64,000 nt of DNA from the NCBI GenBank assembly GCA_017418275.1, contig JAFONX010000025.1, positions 1-64,000 of the forward strand. Direction: 5' to 3'. Position numbers and translations under genes: made by a program. The notes under the pieces are model-generated. The model was given only the letters and a program-made list of their open reading frames with translations. It had not been told where the DNA came from and did no database searches. Position 1 is the first letter of the stretch. Each line of letters begins with the position of its first letter. Positions 51,854 through 60,482 of this stretch are shown piece after piece. The DNA is from Candidatus Saccharimonadota bacterium (lineage in GTDB: Bacteria > Patescibacteriota > Saccharimonadia > Saccharimonadales > Saccharimonadaceae).

Positions 51854-51859
51854 TAAAAT
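51854..51859 (+). promoter_or_regulatory. Extended -10 of a leader ORF
   Basis: TGT-TAAAAT ends 6 bases before the leader ATG at 51866. The real gene follows 70 bases later, so the promoter aligns with the mini-ORF rather than with the gene. Confidence 0.6.
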
Positions 51860-51865
51860 ACAAAA

Positions 51866-51931
51866 ATGCTCCAATCCGAGCATTACTCATTATATTTCAA
51901 TCCGAATTGCCTTCGTTATGAAAGGAAGTGA
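51866..51931 (+). CDS. 21-codon leaderless leader ORF
   Basis: Starts MLQSEHYSLYF, ends CLRYERK and stops (TGA) 4 bases before ATG 51936. Its end spans the Shine-Dalgarno of the following gene, so translating ribosomes would open or mask that site. No similarity is recognised. Confidence 0.5.
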   Translation: MLQSEHYSLYFNPNCLRYERK

Positions 51932-51935
51932 TTAT

Positions 51936-52268
51936 ATGAAGGCAAGAATTATGTCGTACAGATACGTTCCCTCTAGTGGAGCGCGCATTTCTACTGGCAA
52001 CAAGGGCAATAGCCGCCCAAGAAACGCATTCCGGGGTGGTAATGGCACTTATCTCGTTGCTGAACCGCCGAAAGTTATAGTATTTTACGAACGCGAAGAT
52101 GGCGAGAAGGGATCAGTCGATATGTACCGCTCTATTAAAGAAAACTCAAATAGGCGAATTACGAAAAAATACGTTGATTTGCTGATGTCTTTGGTTGTTA
52201 ATCAGATGGTTGATACAATGCATATCGAAGACGATATCCTGCAGCTGATGTCGCATTATGTAGAATGA
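51936..52268 (+). CDS. Small hypothetical protein behind a leader ORF
   Basis: A 110-residue soluble protein. The N-terminal third is basic and Gly/Ser/Arg-rich (SSGARISTGNKGNSRPRNAFRGG), suggesting nucleic-acid contact; the rest is helical (KKYVDLLMSLVVNQMVDTMHIEDDILQLM). No family is recognised. ATG 51936 is chosen over the in-frame ATG 51918 because AGGAAG (51923-51928) lies 7 bases before it. A strong terminator follows. Confidence 0.7.
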   Translation: MKARIMSYRYVPSSGARISTGNKGNSRPRNAFRGGNGTYLVAEPPKVIVFYEREDGEKGSVDMYRSIKENSNRRITKKYVDLLMSLVVNQMVDTMHIEDDILQLMSHYVE

Positions 52269-52277
52269 AACGAGGGT

Positions 52278-52313
52278 ATGGCGCCCCCCGCTTGGAGGGG
52301 CGCTTTTTCTTGC
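52278..52313 (+). terminator. Terminator before glmS
   Basis: GCGCCCC pairs with GGGGCGC around CCGCTTGGA, followed by TTTTTCTT. Confidence 0.9.
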
Positions 52314-52324
52314 GTAAAACATGT

Positions 52325-52330
52325 TATAAT
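52325..52330 (+). promoter_or_regulatory. -10 promoter of glmS with a short leader
   Basis: TATAAT preceded by TGT, 26 bases before ATG 52357. The leader of about 20 bases holds AGGGAGA. No glmS ribozyme could fit. Confidence 0.65.
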
Positions 52331-52356
52331 ATAGCCCATAAATAGGGAGATTATTC

Positions 52357-54177
52357 ATGTGTGGAATAGTTGGTTATGTCGGCGATCGTCCGGCACAAGA
52401 TGTATTAATAAGTGGACTTAAGCGCCTTGAATATCGCGGTTATGATTCCGCCGGTATTGCAACGCTAGATGATAATTCTGAGCCGCATCTCGCTCGTTCG
52501 GTTGGTAAAATTGTCGAGCTCGAGAAGGTTCTTTCTGTCAAGCCTCATGACGGTAAGCTTGGTATTGGTCATACGCGTTGGGCGACACATGGTGGTGTTA
52601 CGGTCAAGAACGCCCACCCACACAATGTCGGCGATGTTTTCTTAGTTCACAACGGTATCATTGAAAACTTCCGCGAGCTTAAGGCTAAGCTCAAAGATGT
52701 CGAGTTTAAGTCCGATACTGACTCTGAAGTACTTGCTGCTCTGATTAACTCCAAATACGACCAGAAGACTAGCCTAAAGGATGCCGTAGCTGCCGCTCTT
52801 AAAGAAGTTCGTGGCACATACGGCATTGTTGCTTTCTCGCCACGCGAGCCGGAAAGTCTTATTGTTGCACGTATGGGTAGCCCGCTCATTATTGGCCTCG
52901 GGGATGGTGAAACCTTAATCGCTTCCGATGCTTCAGCTCTTCTCGGTTACACTCGCAATGCTATTTACCTGAATGATGGCGAAATGGCAGTTTGTACAAA
53001 GGCTGGCGCAAAGGTCTATAATCTCGACCTCAAGCCAATCTCTGCTAAGAAGGAAGAAATCCAAGGCGAGCTTGATCAGATTCAAAAAGGCGGCTACGAC
53101 CACTTCCTCTTGAAAGAAATAATGGAACAGGGCACAACCTTACATAATACCCTTTCTGGTCGCGTCGATGCCGCAAATGGCACCATGCGCCTCGGTGGCC
53201 TTAATCTTACGCCAAAAGAGCTCAAAGATTTGCGCCATCTTGTAATTGTCGGCTGCGGTACGGCTTATTACGCCGGTCTCATGGCTAGTTATTACTTTGA
53301 AAAACTCGTGCCAGATTTAACTACCGAAGTTGTAGTTGCGAGTGAGTATCGTTATCGCAGTTTTCATTTGCCGGAACACTCTGCAGCCTTGATTATTTCT
53401 CAGTCTGGCGAAACCGCTGATACGCTTGCCTGTCTTCGCGAAATCAAGCGTCGCGGTGCTAAGGTATTAGGTATTGTAAATGTAATTGGTTCTACAATCG
53501 CTCGTGAAGTTGATGGCGGTACTTATGTTTATGCCGGTCCAGAAATTTCCGTTGCTTCAACTAAGGCCTTTACTGCTCAGGTGACAACCATGCTTATCTT
53601 TGCTGGCATGCTTGCTGAAAGTCACGGTGGCAACATGGATACGGTTCGCCAACTTGCAAAAGAACTTGAAGCTCTGCCAGAAAACATCCAGAAAACGCTC
53701 GATGAAAACCACGAAGCCATGAAGAAGCTTGCGAAGAAATATGCCAAATACGATCACGCGCTCTATCTTGGTCGCGATACTGGTTTTCCGCTCGCTCTCG
53801 AAGGCGCTCTGAAGCTCAAGGAAATCTCATATATTCACGCTGAGGCTTATGCGACGGGTGAGCTTAAGCATGGTCCAATCGCGCTCGTTGATGACCGCTT
53901 CTTTGAGGTCTTTGACGTGCTTGATGGTCCGCTCTTTGAAAAGACGCTCGGTGGCTTACAGGAAGTTCGTGCGCGTGGCGGCCATACAATTGTCTTGACT
54001 GACTCTAAGAAAGACATCGAATGTGACGACATTGTTCGCATTAAGACTGACGCTAAGCTCACGGTGCCACTACTACTAAATACCTTACAGCAGCTCTTCG
54101 CTTATTACGTGGCGGTTGCTCGCGGCAATGACGTTGATCAGCCACGTAATCTTGCCAAATCAGTAACGGTGGAATAG
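52357..54177 (+). CDS. glmS: Glutamine--fructose-6-phosphate aminotransferase
   Basis: Makes glucosamine-6-phosphate from fructose-6-phosphate and glutamine, the entry to amino-sugar donors for peptidoglycan and surface glycans. The 606-residue protein has the N-terminal glutaminase domain with Cys2 as nucleophile (MCGIVGYVG), RLEYRGYDSAG and HTRWATHG, then two SIS isomerase domains (VGCGTAYYAG, ISQSGETADT, ASTKAFTAQ). The last residues NLAKSVTVE are canonical. Strong codon bias suggests high expression. The next gene starts 2 bases after the stop. Confidence 0.97.
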   Translation: MCGIVGYVGDRPAQDVLISGLKRLEYRGYDSAGIATLDDNSEPHLARSVGKIVELEKVLSVKPHDGKLGIGHTRWATHGGVTVKNAHPHNVGDVFLVHNGIIENFRELKAKLKDVEFKSDTDSEVLAALINSKYDQKTSLKDAVAAALKEVRGTYGIVAFSPREPESLIVARMGSPLIIGLGDGETLIASDASALLGYTRNAIYLNDGEMAVCTKAGAKVYNLDLKPISAKKEEIQGELDQIQKGGYDHFLLKEIMEQGTTLHNTLSGRVDAANGTMRLGGLNLTPKELKDLRHLVIVGCGTAYYAGLMASYYFEKLVPDLTTEVVVASEYRYRSFHLPEHSAALIISQSGETADTLACLREIKRRGAKVLGIVNVIGSTIAREVDGGTYVYAGPEISVASTKAFTAQVTTMLIFAGMLAESHGGNMDTVRQLAKELEALPENIQKTLDENHEAMKKLAKKYAKYDHALYLGRDTGFPLALEGALKLKEISYIHAEAYATGELKHGPIALVDDRFFEVFDVLDGPLFEKTLGGLQEVRARGGHTIVLTDSKKDIECDDIVRIKTDAKLTVPLLLNTLQQLFAYYVAVARGNDVDQPRNLAKSVTVE

Positions 54178-54179
54178 GT

Positions 54180-55058
54180 GTGAAAGAAAGCAAGCATTTT
54201 AGCACGAGTCTTGGCGACAGGGATAACGATCGCGAAAAACGAGTCAAAGCCGAAGAAAAATCTAGCACACTAAGCTTTGATTTCTTTGCTGATGCTAGGC
54301 GCAGAAACGAAGCGCGCGAGCTTGCCGAAGCTGGCCAAGAGATTCGTATGGGTTTCCGCGAATCGCTTCGGGAACTCGGCGACAAGGTAATGTCTCAAGA
54401 AGAATATGAAGATTGGGAGAATGACCTCGCCGAGTGTTATGAAGAAATGCAGGAAAATACTGCTGGCATGCGCCCAGAGGTGGTGGCTAAGATTGAGTCG
54501 CCAATGACAGATATTGCTTTTCGTGAGCGAAAGACGGTTAGCGGCGATGTTGAGAAAGATCTCGTACCAATCGAGGCTTATGCTGGTCACTACATGCGCG
54601 AGCGTATTACTGATTTGCGCGAGAAGATTGAGGATTCTGGCGAAGACGACGCTGAGGCTTGTGTTGCGCAGATTGAGAGCTTCTATGAGACTTGTCTGAA
54701 ACATAGTGAATTCTTGAATCCAGAAAGCATGAATATGCCAAGCGAGATTTACGAGCAGCGCCGCACTAAGGCTCACAATGAGGTTATTAAGGCCCTAAAT
54801 GCGCTTAACGATCTCTGCCGCCGTTTTGATGTTTGCCCCCTGACTTTGCGTAATTTTGAAGATACCGATGGCGCAAACGGAGAAAACTTGCATGTTCAGG
54901 AACAGGTTGACCGCAAAAAGGCCGATCGCGGCATGGTTGAGCTCTATTATTCTATCGCCTTCAAAGATTTGGCCGAAAAAGCCACTCCGCCAGACCTCGA
55001 GGATGAGTTCCAGAAAGTAAAGTACTTCCACGAGCTCGGTAACGACGGCGGTGATTGA
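54180..55058 (+). CDS. Acidic helical hypothetical protein downstream of glmS
   Basis: A 292-residue soluble protein, rich in Glu, Asp and Ala, with four Cys (SDAEACVAQ-type context, FYETCLKH, LNDLCRRF, VCPLTL). It is predicted helical throughout. No family is recognised. The GTG start sits 2 bases after the glmS stop, so it is almost certainly cotranscribed and may be coupled. A link with amino-sugar supply is only an inference from position. Confidence 0.7.
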   Translation: MKESKHFSTSLGDRDNDREKRVKAEEKSSTLSFDFFADARRRNEARELAEAGQEIRMGFRESLRELGDKVMSQEEYEDWENDLAECYEEMQENTAGMRPEVVAKIESPMTDIAFRERKTVSGDVEKDLVPIEAYAGHYMRERITDLREKIEDSGEDDAEACVAQIESFYETCLKHSEFLNPESMNMPSEIYEQRRTKAHNEVIKALNALNDLCRRFDVCPLTLRNFEDTDGANGENLHVQEQVDRKKADRGMVELYYSIAFKDLAEKATPPDLEDEFQKVKYFHELGNDGGD

Positions 55059-55083
55059 CAAAAAGAGAAAAATGTAGTATAAT
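55055..55083 (+). promoter_or_regulatory. Consensus promoter TTGACA-17-TATAAT
   Basis: TTGACA (55055-55060) and TATAAT (55078-55083) with spacing 17, the best match to sigma-70 consensus in the window. It ends 7 bases before the mini-ORF ATG at 55091. Confidence 0.85.
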
Positions 55084-55090
55084 AGGAAAG

Positions 55091-55102
55091 ATGTCTTTTT
55101 GA
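55091..55102 (+). promoter_or_regulatory. Three-codon leaderless mini-ORF
   Basis: ATG TCT TTT TGA (Met-Ser-Phe-stop) starting at the expected first transcribed base or within one base of it. It could load and release ribosomes before the real gene. Confidence 0.45.
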
Positions 55103-55108
55103 ATAATT

Positions 55109-55130
55109 AGGAATGGAAGGAGGGATTCCT
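55109..55130 (+). promoter_or_regulatory. Hairpin with the Shine-Dalgarno in its loop
   Basis: AGGAAT (55109-55114) pairs with ATTCCT (55125-55130); the 10-base loop GGAAGGAGGG carries the ribosome site for ATG 55132. The stem could stabilise display of the site or be bound by a protein. Confidence 0.5.
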
Positions 55131-55131
55131 C

Positions 55132-55365
55132 ATGATAGTGAAAGAGATAGCATCTTGCCCGATAGGAGAACTTAGAACTGCTTTTAATGAGGTGGTCCAT
55201 ACGGTAGAGTTCTCCGCAGCTGCGACCTGCGGATTCGAGACTCTCTCCCAAGAGAGAAAGGAAACCCTGGTTCAGAACCTCGAAAGAGCCGGTTTACGAC
55301 TCACTCCGAACGAGGCTGATTATGTGGTGCGTACTATCGCTAGCCGAATCATTAATCGCACCTGA
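55132..55365 (+). CDS. Small hypothetical protein with strong expression signals
   Basis: A 77-residue soluble protein, probably helical, with two Cys (ASCPIG, ATCGFE) and a basic C-terminus (VVRTIASRIINRT). No family is recognised. A consensus promoter, mini-ORF, loop-exposed Shine-Dalgarno and tight terminator make it a single, strongly transcribed unit, so a regulatory or structural role is plausible. The start is fixed by the Shine-Dalgarno AAGGAGGG. Confidence 0.75.
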   Translation: MIVKEIASCPIGELRTAFNEVVHTVEFSAAATCGFETLSQERKETLVQNLERAGLRLTPNEADYVVRTIASRIINRT

Positions 55366-55372
55366 TACTACG

Positions 55373-55399
55373 GTCCCCGTATAAAAGCGGGGACTTTTT
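55373..55399 (+). terminator. Terminator after the 77-residue protein gene
   Basis: GTCCCCG (55373-55379) and CGGGGAC (55388-55394) with TTTTT. Confidence 0.93.
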
Positions 55400-55472
55400 C
55401 TGCCCTAATTAGCAAAATCGCTTATTCTTATAGCATAGAACTAATGGCAAAATCGTGTTAAATTTAAACTAA

Positions 55473-57287
55473 ATGCGCAATAAGAATAAACAGACTCCGG
55501 AAGATAGTGAGAAGGCTCACATTTCCCTGAAAGCTATCTGGTATGTCATGAAGGTCTACCGCAAAACGGCGGGCAAAAAGCGCTTTTTGGTAACTTTTAA
55601 TAATCTTTATAGCTCGGTGATACCATCGGTGACGGCTGTGCTCGGTGGTTTAGCACTAACGGAGATTGTTGAGGCTACTCAGACTCATAACCTTGCGCCC
55701 TTCTTATTAATAATCGCAGCACTTGCTTTTATTCAGTTCTTTGGTATCGTCCTTGGTCGTTATGCGTCCTTATTTGAGATGGAGATTCAGCGCAAAGTTT
55801 ATACGGAAGTAACGCGCATGATTGCACTTAAATATGTCGAAGTTCCACTCGCCGAGCGTGAGAGTAAGGAGTTTTTGGATAAATTTGAGCGCGTAATTGA
55901 TTTTGGGAACAACGTAAATAGCGTAATCAAAGGCGTTTCGAATATTGGCTATTCGGTCTTGAGTCTTGTTACGATTCTGGTTACGACCATTGCGACTTCG
56001 TGGATTATTACGTTAATAATCATCATTAGTTCGATTCCGTATTCGATACTTAGCCTTAAACTATCGATGCGTCAGCGTGACAACTGGCGCAAACATACCT
56101 CTGATCGTCGCAAGGCTTTTGATATTCGTAATAGAATTATCCACTCTAATTCGTCGCTCGAAATTGAAGTCAATGGTCTGGCGGAATACCTTGTGAGTAA
56201 AATGGTAAAACTGAGCCAAGAAGCTACTCGTCGAGATATTGAAGATTATAAGCGTTTCTTCTGGCCTAGCAACGTGATGCGTTTCACCGAGACTATTACG
56301 AGCTTCGTCTCGCTAACTTTCGTAGCCTTGAAAATTGTTGCGGGCGAGATGGCGGTTGGTCGCTTTGCTACAGTGCGTAATTTGCTTTCTCAGCTCAGCT
56401 CTAGTATTACTGCTTTGTTTGCGGGTATTGCCGATGCGAACGAAGGGATTGTTAACGCGACGGATTATATGGAATTTATGGCCACTCCGTCTCCGGTTTA
56501 CGGCAATATTAAAGTCGAGAGAACGCCAAAAATTGAGTTTAGAAACGTCAGCTTTACTTATCCGCATGCAACCGAGAAAGCGATTGATAATGTGAGTTTT
56601 GTGCTGAATCCGGGCGATAGTTTAGCAATTGTGGGTGAAAATGGTGCAGGCAAAACTACTCTTATTAAGCTCCTGATTGGTGCGTATCAGCCTCAAGATG
56701 GCATGATTTTCGTGAATGACGAACCACTCGAACAAATTGATCGTCGTAGTTATCTTGAACAGATTGGCGCTCTCTTTCAGGATTATTCGCGTTACGAGTT
56801 TGCGACGCTTGGCGAAAATGTTTGGTACGGTGATATTACAAAGAAAATGAACAAGAGCCGCGTGCGTGCGGCGCTTGAAAAGGCTGGTCTCGGGGCCTTC
56901 GAAAAGAAATTCACGAACGGTCTCGATCAAATTTTGTCGAAGAATTATAGCAAAGATAATGCCACTGATCTCTCTGGTGGCCAGTGGCAACGCCTCAGTA
57001 TCGCACGGGCTTTTTATAGGGAATCGAATATCTTGTTGCTTGATGAGCCAACTTCTGCGGTTGATGCAAAAGCCGAGTACGAAATCTTTAAAAATATTCT
57101 TGAACATCAGCAAGACCGCACTACTGTCATTATCTCGCATCGTTTTTCGACGGTGCGCAAGGCGAAGAAAATTATGGTGATAAGTCATGGAAAAGTTATT
57201 GAACAAGGTACACATCAGGAGCTAATCACACAAGGCGGTCTTTACAAAGAAATGTTTGATTTGCAAGCTGAAGGCTACGTGAATTAA
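55473..57287 (+). CDS. ABC transporter, fused membrane and ATPase domains
   Basis: A 604-residue half-transporter of the exporter type: six membrane spans in the first about 335 residues and the ATPase in the rest, with Walker A (VGENGAGKTT), Q-loop FQDYSRYEF, signature DLSGGQWQRLS, Walker B LLLDEPTSAVD and switch His (VIISHRF). The Q-loop context (ALFQDYSRYEFATLGENV) is that of NHLM/peptide-type exporters. It probably works as a homodimer. TGT-TAAATT (55459-55464) ends 8 bases before the ATG. Substrate unknown; adjacent secreted hydrolase may be only by chance. Confidence 0.92.
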   Translation: MRNKNKQTPEDSEKAHISLKAIWYVMKVYRKTAGKKRFLVTFNNLYSSVIPSVTAVLGGLALTEIVEATQTHNLAPFLLIIAALAFIQFFGIVLGRYASLFEMEIQRKVYTEVTRMIALKYVEVPLAERESKEFLDKFERVIDFGNNVNSVIKGVSNIGYSVLSLVTILVTTIATSWIITLIIIISSIPYSILSLKLSMRQRDNWRKHTSDRRKAFDIRNRIIHSNSSLEIEVNGLAEYLVSKMVKLSQEATRRDIEDYKRFFWPSNVMRFTETITSFVSLTFVALKIVAGEMAVGRFATVRNLLSQLSSSITALFAGIADANEGIVNATDYMEFMATPSPVYGNIKVERTPKIEFRNVSFTYPHATEKAIDNVSFVLNPGDSLAIVGENGAGKTTLIKLLIGAYQPQDGMIFVNDEPLEQIDRRSYLEQIGALFQDYSRYEFATLGENVWYGDITKKMNKSRVRAALEKAGLGAFEKKFTNGLDQILSKNYSKDNATDLSGGQWQRLSIARAFYRESNILLLDEPTSAVDAKAEYEIFKNILEHQQDRTTVIISHRFSTVRKAKKIMVISHGKVIEQGTHQELITQGGLYKEMFDLQAEGYVN

Positions 57288-57302
57288 ACATAAAAACTTT
57301 GT

Positions 57303-57308
57303 TATAAT
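57303..57308 (+). promoter_or_regulatory. -10 promoter of the wall-hydrolase gene, leaderless
   Basis: TATAAT ends 6 bases before ATG 57315. Confidence 0.65.
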
Positions 57309-57314
57309 TGTCTT

Positions 57315-59795
57315 ATGAAGAGAGGGTTAAGGGCTGTATTTTATATATTTTGCTGCATTTTTGTTGCGTTGTCGTCTAGTTTTGCGACATTTACGCAGGC
57401 TATGAGTCCTAACGAGTGTATTGCGGGCGATATCCGTTATTATGATTGCGTTCCGAAGAAATGCGATAGTAATCGTAGTTGCGATGCCTCAAAAGCAGAC
57501 TCCGTGGCATTCATCGGTGACTCAATTGGCGCGGATGCAATCACGAAAAATCTAATTCTTGATGGAATCGACGGACTAACAGAACAATACTATGACTCGG
57601 TCTCTTCTCGACCGTGGGGTGATGGCATTAGCATTTTACGGGAGAAAATGCTCTCGCGCAATATTATTATTTATGAACTCGGCACAAACAACTTTACTAT
57701 CGACGCGGAGAATATCAAAGAAGTGATGGATATTGCGGGAAATTCCAAAACCGTTATTTTTATAACGAATTATGCTAGTAATGATAATTATCCAAGATTT
57801 GCGGATCATAACGCTGCTTTTCATGAAGCAGAGAGTACTTATAACAATGTCCGTGTCGTAAATTGGGCGGAAACTGCTAAGGAAAAGGGCTTTGCACTAG
57901 ATGACCCTAGCGTGGCTGGTGTATTTGGCCTTGGCGTTCATCCCTATACGCAAGAAGAACGCGAGACTCTTGCGAATCTAATCATTGATGTGGTTAATAA
58001 TGGCGTTTGTCGCTCTGGTCCAGTCGAGCTGCTTGGTGATACTGCCGAGGAGATGATTTGGTCCGGCTTGCTTTCTGCTGGTTTTACTAAAGAACAAACC
58101 GCTGGCATTATGGGGAGCATGGAGGGCGAATCAGGTTACAATCCGGCACGTCATGAAACTGCCCTATACAATAGCTACTGGAAAGACGATGGTAGCTTTA
58201 AGCTCAACGAGAATAGCGGGATTTCCTACGGTCTCGGTTTGATTCAGTGGTCCTTCGGACGCCGGGTTAGTATGTATAACTACATTAAGGAAAAGGCGCC
58301 AGATTTGCTAAAATATCTGGACGATCCGGTAAATTACGGCTACGAAATCCAAGGCGACGCGTTCCTGCAGAAAGCTGGCGATGCTGGCAAAGAGTTGCTG
58401 TCTTATGAGATTGCCTATCTCTATGACGAGGTTAGCAATAATTCGTCTTATCGGGGAATATTAGATCAAACAAGCGTTGCGGGCGCTGCGGAATATTTTG
58501 TGCGCTACGTTGAGATTCCGGGCGATGTTGAAGGTGCTGTTGCGAATCGCAAAAAGTGGGCACAAGAAAAATATGACCTGTACAATAGCCGTATTGATCT
58601 TGAGCCAAGTAATTACTCTAGTAATGTTGCAAGTGCAAAGGATATTATTCTTGCCGACGCAAAGATTAGTGGCACGAACAAAGACTACAATGGTGACCCT
58701 GTCTTTACGGATGAGCAACTCGCAAAGATTGAAGAGTATCGCCCATTCTACGAAAAAGCCGTAGAAGGCACGCCAATCCCTTGGGAGATGCTCGCGGTGA
58801 TTCATACGCGTGAGTCTAACCTCAGTCGTGTTAATCCGAACGGCGATGGTCTCTTCCAATTTGCTGGTACGGGGGCTTACACTCCAGGTGCTTATGTTGA
58901 TGATGATGAATTTGTCGAACAGCTTAATACTATGGTCAATGTTCATCTTTTGCCTAAATACATAGACGGGATGAACGAAGATGATCAGATTAAGCAAATC
59001 TTCTTCGGTTATAATGGCAAGGCTGACGTGTATATTAACCAGGCGCGCGATCTTGGTTTTACGGAAGAGCAAGCGCAGCTTGGCGAAGGTTCCCCGTATG
59101 TTATGAACAAAGCTGATGCTAAACGCGATCCGAACAAAGCTGCACCTGGTACTTGGGGGCAGATTAAGGTAGACTTTGGTCCAGTTGAATATCCGACCAA
59201 TCAAGATCACGGCGCCTATGTTATGTATGTTGCTTTGCATGGTGGTAGTACGGATAGTGGTGGTTGTGCGGGTGCGAATATTAAGTCAACTGGCGCAAAG
59301 GCGATCAATGATAAGGCTGTAGAATTTGCCTGGCCAATTGGTGATCCGCACAACTCCTCAAGTAAGAGTGGCGAAAATTATCTAGTTGCGACAGACGCCT
59401 ATAAAGAGGCGGCGGTAGCGATGGGCAACTGGTATAGTAACGGCGGTGCGGATTGTTCGTTCTTTGTTGGTACGGTCGTGGCGGCCGCCAATGTAGACCC
59501 AGAATTCCCGAAGGCCGGTTCGTCGATTCAGACGGAGTATCTGAGGAGCTCAGATAAATGGCAACAAATCTCAAACAATGGTTCCGATGAGAGTGTATTA
59601 AAAGCTGGCGACATTATGATTGTGCCAAATACTGGTGATAAATGCGGTCATGTTCGCATTGTGGTCGACCTAGGTAATGGCACGCTTGGTACGGCGGAGG
59701 CTTCTCTGGATGATCACTCAGGTGAGCTTCACTCGTATATTGGGCTAGATGCGGGCCTTGGTCGCGGTTTGTATGAAATTTATCGTCTAAAATAG
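57315..59795 (+). CDS. Secreted multidomain cell-wall hydrolase (SGNH + lysozyme-like + transglycosylase-like + NlpC/P60-like)
   Basis: 826 residues. Signal peptide 1-29. SGNH hydrolase about 60-225: Ser70 in FIGDS, GTNN at 123-126, His209 in GVHPY; the usual Asp three residues before the His is Leu. Phage-tail-type lysozyme domain about 240-410: MEGESGYNP (Glu270, Glu272) and GLGLIQWSFGRR. Transglycosylase-like domain about 465-645: Glu500 in HTRESNL, DGLFQFAG. C-terminal NlpC/P60-like domain about 690-826: Cys714 in ADCSFF, His779 in CGHVRIV and His801 as possible third residue. Together these could remove O-acetyl groups, cut glycan strands twice and cleave peptides. Wall remodelling or host attachment and entry is inferred. 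Confidence 0.85.
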   Translation: MKRGLRAVFYIFCCIFVALSSSFATFTQAMSPNECIAGDIRYYDCVPKKCDSNRSCDASKADSVAFIGDSIGADAITKNLILDGIDGLTEQYYDSVSSRPWGDGISILREKMLSRNIIIYELGTNNFTIDAENIKEVMDIAGNSKTVIFITNYASNDNYPRFADHNAAFHEAESTYNNVRVVNWAETAKEKGFALDDPSVAGVFGLGVHPYTQEERETLANLIIDVVNNGVCRSGPVELLGDTAEEMIWSGLLSAGFTKEQTAGIMGSMEGESGYNPARHETALYNSYWKDDGSFKLNENSGISYGLGLIQWSFGRRVSMYNYIKEKAPDLLKYLDDPVNYGYEIQGDAFLQKAGDAGKELLSYEIAYLYDEVSNNSSYRGILDQTSVAGAAEYFVRYVEIPGDVEGAVANRKKWAQEKYDLYNSRIDLEPSNYSSNVASAKDIILADAKISGTNKDYNGDPVFTDEQLAKIEEYRPFYEKAVEGTPIPWEMLAVIHTRESNLSRVNPNGDGLFQFAGTGAYTPGAYVDDDEFVEQLNTMVNVHLLPKYIDGMNEDDQIKQIFFGYNGKADVYINQARDLGFTEEQAQLGEGSPYVMNKADAKRDPNKAAPGTWGQIKVDFGPVEYPTNQDHGAYVMYVALHGGSTDSGGCAGANIKSTGAKAINDKAVEFAWPIGDPHNSSSKSGENYLVATDAYKEAAVAMGNWYSNGGADCSFFVGTVVAAANVDPEFPKAGSSIQTEYLRSSDKWQQISNNGSDESVLKAGDIMIVPNTGDKCGHVRIVVDLGNGTLGTAEASLDDHSGELHSYIGLDAGLGRGLYEIYRLK

Positions 59796-59807
59796 TGGAG
59801 AGAAAAG

Positions 59808-60482
59808 ATGGAAAACGAAACTATTTCAACTAAAGATCGACGTGCAGAATTCATAAGGTCTCATCAAAAAGCTATAGTCGGCATTGTAATAGCACTATTT
59901 GTAATACCTATCGGTATTATTGTCGGTCGCATGATTTACTTAAACATTAACAATGCTACGCTTAAAGTTAGAGTCGCGCCTAGTGACGCAAAGGTTTTGG
60001 TGGGTGGTAAGCGTTATAAAAATGGCGAACATCGTATTAAACCAGGTGAATATGAAGTCTCGATTACGCGTGAAGGTTTTGAGGATTATTCTGAAACTTT
60101 AACAATCGAAAACAGGGGTTATGGCGAAATATATCTCTGTATGGATAATACTGATGGTGTCGACTGGTACCACAATGATGAAAAATATGCGCACCTCTGC
60201 GACGAAATCCATGAGCACCAATACGATATTGAGACGGCCAAGAAGTTCTCGGATAAAATTTTTAGTGTTACGCCATTCCATAGCTATGAAAAAGGCTTTA
60301 ATATTGACGCTAAGTTGAATGAGGAGACGAGTAAAATTACTGTAACGATAGAGCCCCTCTCTTGCCGCTATGAACGTGCTAAAGGCTTAGAGAAAAACGC
60401 GCTTGAGTGGCTCGAAAAAGCCGGTCTTAATTTAGATGATTATATAATTGAATATTATGAACCTTGCGTAGGGGGACAATAA
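59808..60482 (+). CDS. PEGA-domain membrane protein
   Basis: A 224-residue protein: short cytoplasmic start, one membrane span (about 23-46), then a PEGA domain (about 52-105: LKVRVAPSDAKVLVGGKRYKNG and YEVSITREGF), a carbohydrate- or wall-facing beta sandwich common in envelope proteins, then about 100 residues with Cys in four places (LCMD, LCDE, LSCRY, PCVG) that may form disulfides. GGAGAG upstream gives a Shine-Dalgarno start. The stop overlaps the AEC gene start by one base. Confidence 0.85.
   Translation: MENETISTKDRRAEFIRSHQKAIVGIVIALFVIPIGIIVGRMIYLNINNATLKVRVAPSDAKVLVGGKRYKNGEHRIKPGEYEVSITREGFEDYSETLTIENRGYGEIYLCMDNTDGVDWYHNDEKYAHLCDEIHEHQYDIETAKKFSDKIFSVTPFHSYEKGFNIDAKLNEETSKITVTIEPLSCRYERAKGLEKNALEWLEKAGLNLDDYIIEYYEPCVGGQ

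Noticed and set aside
52331..52356. glmS ribozyme or riboswitch before glmS
   Set aside because: The leader between promoter and ATG is only about 20 bases, far too short.
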